From assembly GCA_030629485.1 (NCBI GenBank), contig DAOVOW010000043.1, positions 1-9,932 of the forward strand: a DNA stretch of 9,932 nucleotides, given 5' to 3'. The DNA comes from a bacterium. GTDB taxonomy: Bacteria > Zixibacteria > MSB-5A5 > GN15 > FEB-12. Below the pieces are notes generated by a model. It was not told the origin of the DNA. It searched no databases and saw only the letters and a program-made list of their open reading frames with translations. A program made the position numbers and the translations under genes. The stretch's first letter is position 1, and each line of letters begins with the position of its first letter. Of the stretch, positions 5,591 through 9,932 are shown in pieces.

Positions 5591-8026
5591 ATGCGGTATC
5601 CCGCCAAAAGTAGTTCAAAATCACGGGTTGGAATGATTGCCATCTGTGGCAATCCCAACAGCGGTAAGACAACGATATTCAATGCCATAACGGGGCTGAA
5701 TCAGAAGGTCGGTAACTATCCGGGCGTCACGGTTGAGAAGGTGTCGGGTCGGTTTTCACTGGGCAAGCAGGACCTTCGCCGGTTTGAACTGGTCGATGTG
5801 CCGGGGACGTACTCGCTGGCCGCGTTTTCGCCCGATGAATATATCGCCGCTTCGATGCTCTACGGCGGCGTGAGGGGCGGTGAGAATCCCGATGTTCTGA
5901 TCTGTGTGATAGACGCCACCAATCTCCGTCGGGGGTTGTATCTTCTCTTGCAGGTGTTACAGGTCGGACGGCCGGTAGTGGTCGCACTCAATATGATTGA
6001 CCTGGCCGAGAGACACGGTATCAAGATCGACATTCCCGCACTCTCGGAAGCTCTCGGCGGGTTACCTGTCGTGCCGGTCGTCGGCAACAGAGCACGAGGA
6101 ATCGATGAACTGAAGCGTGAAGCGATCCGGTTAGCAGAGCACCCGGTCCATCCTGAGTCACACCGGTACGATGATGCTACCGAGCGGCTGATCGAGCACC
6201 TGGCTCAATTCCTCAGCGACGGTCACCGCACGCGTGCCGAGTACCTTCGGGTTATCTACGATCCAAACGGCCCCGCCGAGCAGCAGTATATGGACGACGC
6301 TGCCAGACAGAATCGCGCCGACGATGCACAGCGAATCCTCGGGGAGGGTCGGGCGGCTATCAAAGAGCGCTTCGGTTCGCTGCCTATGGCTGAAACCAGA
6401 CACCTTACCGAACGTGCCTCCGAGATCTTTCGCACTGTTATTCGAAGGGATTCGGACGGTCGCAAGAGTCTGTCGGAGCGCGTAGATCGATGGCTTTTAC
6501 ACCCGGTGCTGGGTCCGCTCATTCTTGTTGTTATGATGACCCTCGTGTTCCAGTCGATTTTCAATTGGGCCGAGCCGTTTATGGAGTTGATAGATTCCGG
6601 TTTCGGTTCCCTGGCCGCTTATCTCAAAGGCGCCTTGCCCGAGGGACCGCTGCGGTCGCTGTTAGCTGATGGTGTGGTTGGTGGCGTCGGGTCGGTGTTG
6701 ATATTTCTGCCTCAGATAGTCATTCTGTTTCTGTTTATCGCGTTGTTGGAAGATTCCGGTTACATGTCGCGGGCGGCCTTTCTGGTTGATCGCATGTTTC
6801 GATGGTGCGGCCTATCGGGAAAGAGTTTTATCCCGATGTTGTCGTCGTTCGCCTGCGCCGTGCCGGGCATTATGGCTACGCGTACGATAGAGGACAGAAA
6901 ACTGCGGCTGATCACGATCATGGTGGCGCCCTTGATGACATGTTCCGCCCGCTTACCGATATATGCCATCATGATTGCCGCTTTCGTTCCCAGCGTAACT
7001 TACCTCGGTCTCTTCAACTTGCAGGGGCTGGTCCTTACGACCCTGTATCTGCTCGGTGTCGTGGTCGCGGTCATTGTGTCCTTTGTGCTTCAGAAGACGC
7101 TATTGAAGACCCAGCGCGGGACATTCATGATGGAGATGCCGTCGTACAAGGTGCCTACCCTCAGTTCGGTAGTCATCCGGGTCTTTCACCGGGCAAAGTT
7201 GTTTATGATCCGTGCAGGCACGGTAATTTTCGCGATTACGATTATTGTCTGGGCGCTCAGCTATTATCCGCATTCAAGCGATGTCGGAGCCGATTACGCT
7301 CAGCGAGTAACCGGTCTGAATAATGAGTACATGGCGGCGCAATCTGATGACGAGGCGAGACTGGCTGCGTCGGTTTCCGGTTACGACGCCAGCCAACATT
7401 TAGCTGTGTCTGAGTACCAGACGGCCCTCGGTAAGGTCTCCAACGTGGCGGCTCTGGATCTGTTCTTTCAAATAGAGACGAACCGGTCCAATATAGATGC
7501 ATCGACCGCACAGCTAATGTATGATCTGCGCCGTCTGAGTTTGCGTCATGGACAGTCACTGGCCGGTCTGGACAACGACCTGGCCGGCGCTTACATGCGC
7601 GATTCTTACCTGGCGAGTATGGGACATACCGTCGAGCCGTTATTCACACCGCTGGGTTGGGATTGGCGCATCTCGATGGCCGTGCTGGCCTCGTTCCCGG
7701 CGCGTGAGGTAATTATCGCTACCCTGGGAACTATCTATAATCTCGGTTCCGACATCGATGAGGAATCGTCCACCCTGATCGATAAGATGCGACGAGCGGT
7801 GTGGGAGTCGGGACCGAAAACGGGTCAACCGGTCTTCAGCGTGGCCGTGGCCATGTCAATCATGGTCTTCTTTGCTCTATGTTGTCAGTGCGGGGCTACT
7901 TTGGTAACCATCCGACAAGAGGCCGGGCGCTGGTTCTATGCGACCTTCGTATTTGTATACATGACGACGATAGCCTACCTGTCCTCGTTGGCAGTCTATC
8001 AATTGTTCAGTCGTGTGGGGTCTTGA
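5591..8026 (+). CDS. feoB: FeoB, GTP-gated ferrous iron transporter of the inner membrane
   Basis: The protein has 811 residues from ATG 5591. Its N-terminal G domain shows G1 GNPNSGKT (20-27), G2 in NYPGVTVEK (42-50), G3 DVPG (69-72) and G4 NMID (134-137); a helical GDI-like segment runs to about 300. The membrane part starts at about 301 (WLLHPVLGPLILVVMM). Both Gate motifs are intact: FACAVPG with C422 and APLMTCSARLP with C451. A late CCQCGAT (764-770) matches the Cys-rich C-terminal helix of the group. Between the helix at 537-557 and DSYLASMGH (671 on) lies a hydrophilic, helix-like insertion of about 111 residues, longer than in short FeoBs such as that of E. coli. The start is uncertain: no strong ribosome binding site precedes 5591, an ATG at 5633 (797 residues) is possible, and the ATG at 5510 would overlap feoA. 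It is followed by a stop/start-overlapping small gene. Confidence 0.97.
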   Translation: MRYPAKSSSKSRVGMIAICGNPNSGKTTIFNAITGLNQKVGNYPGVTVEKVSGRFSLGKQDLRRFELVDVPGTYSLAAFSPDEYIAASMLYGGVRGGENPDVLICVIDATNLRRGLYLLLQVLQVGRPVVVALNMIDLAERHGIKIDIPALSEALGGLPVVPVVGNRARGIDELKREAIRLAEHPVHPESHRYDDATERLIEHLAQFLSDGHRTRAEYLRVIYDPNGPAEQQYMDDAARQNRADDAQRILGEGRAAIKERFGSLPMAETRHLTERASEIFRTVIRRDSDGRKSLSERVDRWLLHPVLGPLILVVMMTLVFQSIFNWAEPFMELIDSGFGSLAAYLKGALPEGPLRSLLADGVVGGVGSVLIFLPQIVILFLFIALLEDSGYMSRAAFLVDRMFRWCGLSGKSFIPMLSSFACAVPGIMATRTIEDRKLRLITIMVAPLMTCSARLPIYAIMIAAFVPSVTYLGLFNLQGLVLTTLYLLGVVVAVIVSFVLQKTLLKTQRGTFMMEMPSYKVPTLSSVVIRVFHRAKLFMIRAGTVIFAITIIVWALSYYPHSSDVGADYAQRVTGLNNEYMAAQSDDEARLAASVSGYDASQHLAVSEYQTALGKVSNVAALDLFFQIETNRSNIDASTAQLMYDLRRLSLRHGQSLAGLDNDLAGAYMRDSYLASMGHTVEPLFTPLGWDWRISMAVLASFPAREVIIATLGTIYNLGSDIDEESSTLIDKMRRAVWESGPKTGQPVFSVAVAMSIMVFFALCCQCGATLVTIRQEAGRWFYATFVFVYMTTIAYLSSLAVYQLFSRVGS

Positions 8027-8190
8027 TGAGTATATTGTGGCAGCAAATAATCATCGGTCTGATGCTTGGCGCCGCCGTCGGATACCTGATTTGGCGGGCT
8101 GTTCGCCGCCGTCGTCGTGAGGCCAAGTGCGCCGGTTGTCAATTTCGACAGAACACTCTCCTGGATCGGCCCGATACTAAACGTCTCTAA
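8026..8190 (+). CDS. Small FeoB-associated Cys-containing membrane protein
   Basis: A 54-residue protein whose ATG overlaps the feoB stop (TGATG, 8024-8028), so translation is probably coupled. It has one membrane helix (about residues 5-24, WQQIIIGLMLGAAVGYLIW), then a strongly basic stretch (RRRRR, 27-31), then a CxxC pair (C35, C38) and a short polar tail. By the positive-inside rule the Cys motif should face the cytoplasm. The order (TM helix, basic stretch, CxxC) and the position directly after feoB match the small 'FeoB-associated Cys-rich membrane protein' family. That family is proposed to help Feo function, perhaps in place of FeoC, but no precise role is established. Length, context and coupling make it a credible real gene; the family assignment is by pattern only. 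Confidence 0.8.
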   Translation: MSILWQQIIIGLMLGAAVGYLIWRAVRRRRREAKCAGCQFRQNTLLDRPDTKRL

Positions 8191-8195
8191 GCTGT

Positions 8196-8224
8196 TTGAC
8201 TCGGCGCCGACGCGCGGTTATATT
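8196..8224 (+). promoter_or_regulatory. Near-consensus sigma70 promoter of ecfT-truA
   Basis: TTGACT (8196-8201, 5 of 6) and TATATT (8219-8224, 5 of 6) are separated by exactly 17 nt. They fall in the 60-nt gap between the small feo gene and ecfT, predicting a start near 8231 and a leader of about 20 nt. The spacer holds a perfect 10-bp palindrome TCGGCGCCGA (8201-8210). No intrinsic terminator precedes it, so some read-through from feoB is possible. Confidence 0.62.
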
Positions 8225-8250
8225 TCCTTCCAGACGAGATTAACTGAACT

Positions 8251-9054
8251 ATGTTTACAAGTGCACCGGTACTCCTGGGGCAGTATCGCCCCTTAGACTC
8301 TTATCTGCATCGGTTGGATGGCCGATCCAAACTGTTGCCGATCATGTTGGTCCTTACTCTGGCGCTGCTGACCGATTCCATTCTATTCTATGCTGTGATA
8401 ATGACGGCCCTGCTTGCGGCGCTGCTGGCAAGCGGGATTGAACTGCGCAACCTGGCCCGCAATTTCAGACCGATATTGGTACTGGTGTTCATAACCTCGG
8501 GCTACCATCTGGTATTCTCCGGACAGGATTCGGTGGTACTAGTGGATCTTTTGGGATGGAAGATTACCGCCACGGCGATCCATCTGGCTGCGTTCTACTC
8601 AATGCGATTGGTGCTGTTTGTGTCTATAGCGTTCTTGATGACTCTTACGAACTCACCGTCGGAGTTGGCCGAAGCGTTCAGTTCGCTCCTGCGGCCGCTG
8701 GCAAAACTTCGTTTGCCGGTGGCCGAGCTATCGATGATCCTGTTCATTGCGATTCGGTTCATCCCGATATTGTACGAGGAATTCACCGCTGTCAAACGAG
8801 CACAGATGATTCGCGGGGTCGATTTCGCCGGCTCGATGTTCAGCCGCATGAAAAAAACCACCTTCATCATCATTCCAGTGTTCGTGGCCGCGATTCAGCG
8901 GGCTGACGAAATCGCACAGGCTATGCAGGCCCGCGGGTATCGCAGTGACCGTACCCGCACTTGCTACCTGAGGTCCCACTTCGGTTACCGGGAATGGTTG
9001 TTCAGCGTTGGCGCCGGACTGTTTGTGATCGTTGTTTTCGGGGTGACCAGATAA
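8251..9054 (+). CDS. ecfT: EcfT-family transmembrane subunit of an ECF-type ABC transporter
   Basis: The protein has 267 residues, the usual EcfT length. The N-terminus carries the family pattern GQYRPLDSYLHRLDGRSKLL (10-29), then several membrane helices (roughly 28-48, 50-62, 73-88, 105-132 and 235-264). Between them, towards the C-terminal side, are the two coupling-helix motifs that contact the ATPases: RAQMIRGVDF (R188-G189) and ADEIAQAMQARGYRS (A227-R228-G229). EcfT joins an EcfA ATPase pair to a small S subunit that binds a vitamin or metal; none of these partners is encoded in the window, so the substrate cannot be told (B vitamins, cobalt, nickel and others are all possible). It has its own promoter at 8196-8224. 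No good ribosome binding site is seen; a GAG 12 nt upstream of the ATG is the nearest. TruA starts 1 nt after its stop. CbiQ, the cobalt-specific homologue, is the main alternative name. Confidence 0.88.
   Translation: MFTSAPVLLGQYRPLDSYLHRLDGRSKLLPIMLVLTLALLTDSILFYAVIMTALLAALLASGIELRNLARNFRPILVLVFITSGYHLVFSGQDSVVLVDLLGWKITATAIHLAAFYSMRLVLFVSIAFLMTLTNSPSELAEAFSSLLRPLAKLRLPVAELSMILFIAIRFIPILYEEFTAVKRAQMIRGVDFAGSMFSRMKKTTFIIIPVFVAAIQRADEIAQAMQARGYRSDRTRTCYLRSHFGYREWLFSVGAGLFVIVVFGVTR
9042..9046 (+). promoter_or_regulatory. Ribosome binding site of truA inside ecfT
   Basis: GGTGA, 9 nt before ATG 9056, matches the 3' part of the GGAGGTGA Shine-Dalgarno consensus and lies within the last codons of ecfT. 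This supports the 9056 start and tight translational linkage. Confidence 0.5.
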
Positions 9055-9055
9055 G

Positions 9056-9826
9056 ATGGCTGAGCGTAATATCAAACTGACCCTTGAATACGACGGCACT
9101 GCCTACGCCGGCTGGCAGTCGCAGTCCAATGCACGCACCGTGCAAGGGGAAATCACCGAGGCCGTCAGGAAGATAACCGGATGCGACGTCAGTCTGATCG
9201 GCGCCGGGCGCACCGATGCAGGCGTGCATGCGCTGGGCCAGGTGGCTAATTTTCTCATCGACCATCACCTGCCGCCGCCAAAATACCGCGAGGCGCTCAA
9301 CCACTACCTCAATGACGACATTGTCATACTACAGGCTGAGGAGGTGGCGCTGGATTTCCACGCTCGGTTCTCCGCCCGCCATAAGAGATACCGTTATCTG
9401 GTAGAACGTCAGAGATCGGCGATCTATCGTCATTTGCGCTGGGTCCGGGAACGCTTGCTGGACACCACGCGGCTAAGACGCGCGGCTGAGGTTGTCGTGG
9501 GTGAGCATGACTTCAGTCCCTTCTGCGTGACGGCCTCGCTCAAGAAAAACAACCTCTGCACTATTGAGTATTCACGCTGGTTTGATCTGGGCACGCTGTT
9601 AGTGTACGAAATCCGCGGCAACCGCTTTCTGCACCACATGGTGCGGGGACTGGTGGGAGCGATGGTGAACTTGGCGACAGTGGAGCCGGATACGAACAAG
9701 CATAACTTGACTTTGGAGTCCTTCGAGGATATCATAAAAAACGCTACTGCCGAACGTGCTGTGTTCACTGCTCCGGCCGCTGGGTTATACCTTGTTTCGG
9801 TCGGATATGACGAAGGAAAGGCCTGA
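9056..9826 (+). CDS. truA: tRNA pseudouridine(38-40) synthase TruA
   Basis: The protein has 256 residues, full length for the family. It converts uridine to pseudouridine at positions 38, 39 and 40 in the anticodon arm of many tRNAs; it acts in the cytoplasm as a dimer. Visible motifs are [12 protein letters not shown] (10-21), the catalytic [11 protein letters not shown] with nucleophile D54 (codon 9215-9217), the KRYRYLV strand, GEHDFSPFC, and [15 protein letters not shown] near the C-terminus, followed by the closing [15 protein letters not shown]. All expected catalytic and fold elements are present. It follows ecfT by 1 nt and overlaps the next gene at TGATG. The ecfT-truA order is also the order in many Firmicutes, where ecfA1-ecfA2 normally come first. 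Confidence 0.97.
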   Translation: MAERNIKLTLEYDGTAYAGWQSQSNARTVQGEITEAVRKITGCDVSLIGAGRTDAGVHALGQVANFLIDHHLPPPKYREALNHYLNDDIVILQAEEVALDFHARFSARHKRYRYLVERQRSAIYRHLRWVRERLLDTTRLRRAAEVVVGEHDFSPFCVTASLKKNNLCTIEYSRWFDLGTLLVYEIRGNRFLHHMVRGLVGAMVNLATVEPDTNKHNLTLESFEDIIKNATAERAVFTAPAAGLYLVSVGYDEGKA

Positions 9827-9932
9827 TGAAATTCTTCATTGATACCGCCAATCTCGATGAAATCAAATCCGCTGCCGCTATGGGAGTGCTCGACGGTGTT
9901 ACCACCAACCCCTCACTGGCCGCCAAAGAGAC
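9826..9932 (+). CDS. tal: Small transaldolase / fructose-6-phosphate aldolase family protein, N-terminal fragment
   Basis: Only the first 35 codons are in the window. The start [14 protein letters not shown] followed by [16 protein letters not shown] is the hallmark N-terminus of the short TalC/MipB/Fsa family of transaldolases: the DTAN strand with its conserved Asp (D6) and the TTNPSL turn. The Schiff-base lysine and the residues that separate transaldolase from fructose-6-phosphate aldolase activity lie beyond the window, so the reaction cannot be settled. The enzyme would act in the non-oxidative pentose phosphate pathway. AAGGA (9813-9817) lies 8 nt before the ATG, which overlaps the truA stop (TGATG), so coupled translation is likely. 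Confidence 0.92.
   Translation, partial: MKFFIDTANLDEIKSAAAMGVLDGVTTNPSLAAKE

Noticed and set aside
6802..7323. 173-codon + strand open frame inside feoB
   Set aside because: It overlaps the conserved FeoB Gate region in another frame; Cys/His/Arg-rich composition is what an out-of-frame reading of a membrane segment gives.
7801..8025. N-terminal extension of the small CxxC protein to base 7801
   Set aside because: The extra residues are out-of-frame feoB sequence; the ATG at 8026, overlapping the feoB stop, gives a coherent TM+CxxC protein.
8201..8218. TCGGCGCCGA plus CGCGCG as a terminator after the feo operon
   Set aside because: The palindrome has no loop or T tract, and the sequence is better explained as the spacer of the ecfT promoter.

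Overview
The window looks like a chromosomal stretch from an uncultured member of the FCB (Fibrobacteres-Chlorobi-Bacteroidetes) assemblage. Candidate phylum Zixibacteria or a relative (Latescibacteria, Marinimicrobia and KSB1 types are alternatives) fits best. The main pointer is that both large secreted proteases end in the same module, opening with QNYPNPFNP and closing with ASGVYFY...SRKM-LLK. This is the FlgD-like / Por-secretion-type C-terminal sorting domain common in those phyla. Base composition is mid-50s % GC by eye, all genes are on the + strand, and gaps are short. The taxonomic call is an inference from protein style; no rRNA gene is present.

Region 1 (2-4671) holds two consecutive exported proteases: the C-terminal part of an S8 subtilisin-like protease (5' end outside the window) and a complete M6-type zinc metalloprotease with a signal peptide. 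A clean intrinsic terminator at 4699-4726 closes this unit.

Region 2 (4727-8190) is a ferrous-iron uptake operon: fur, feoA, feoB and a 54-codon FeoB-associated CxxC membrane protein. It is preceded by a sigma70-like promoter whose -10 element and start point are covered by a long near-palindrome resembling a Fur box (9-bp perfect arms, 14/19 match to the classical consensus). The inferred logic is simple: Fe2+-loaded Fur represses its own operon; when iron falls, FeoA/FeoB and the small partner are made and import Fe2+ across the inner membrane.

Region 3 (8196-9932) starts with a near-consensus promoter (TTGACT-N17-TATATT) and carries ecfT (membrane subunit of an energy-coupling-factor transporter), truA (tRNA pseudouridine synthase) and the first 35 codons of a small transaldolase / fructose-6-phosphate aldolase family gene. 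These three are tightly packed (1-nt gap, then a TGATG stop/start overlap). The ecfT gene has no ATPase (ecfA) or substrate-binding (S) gene beside it in the window, although the ecfT-truA adjacency known from Firmicutes is kept.

No IS element, CRISPR array, tRNA, rRNA or phage gene was seen. The longest gene-free stretch is about 180 bases (4672-4852), and it holds the terminator, promoter and operator listed below. I found no clearly undescribed system. The most informative points are the Fur-box architecture, which also corrects the fur start, the small feo partner gene, the long soluble insertion in FeoB, and the orphan ecfT with its own promoter.
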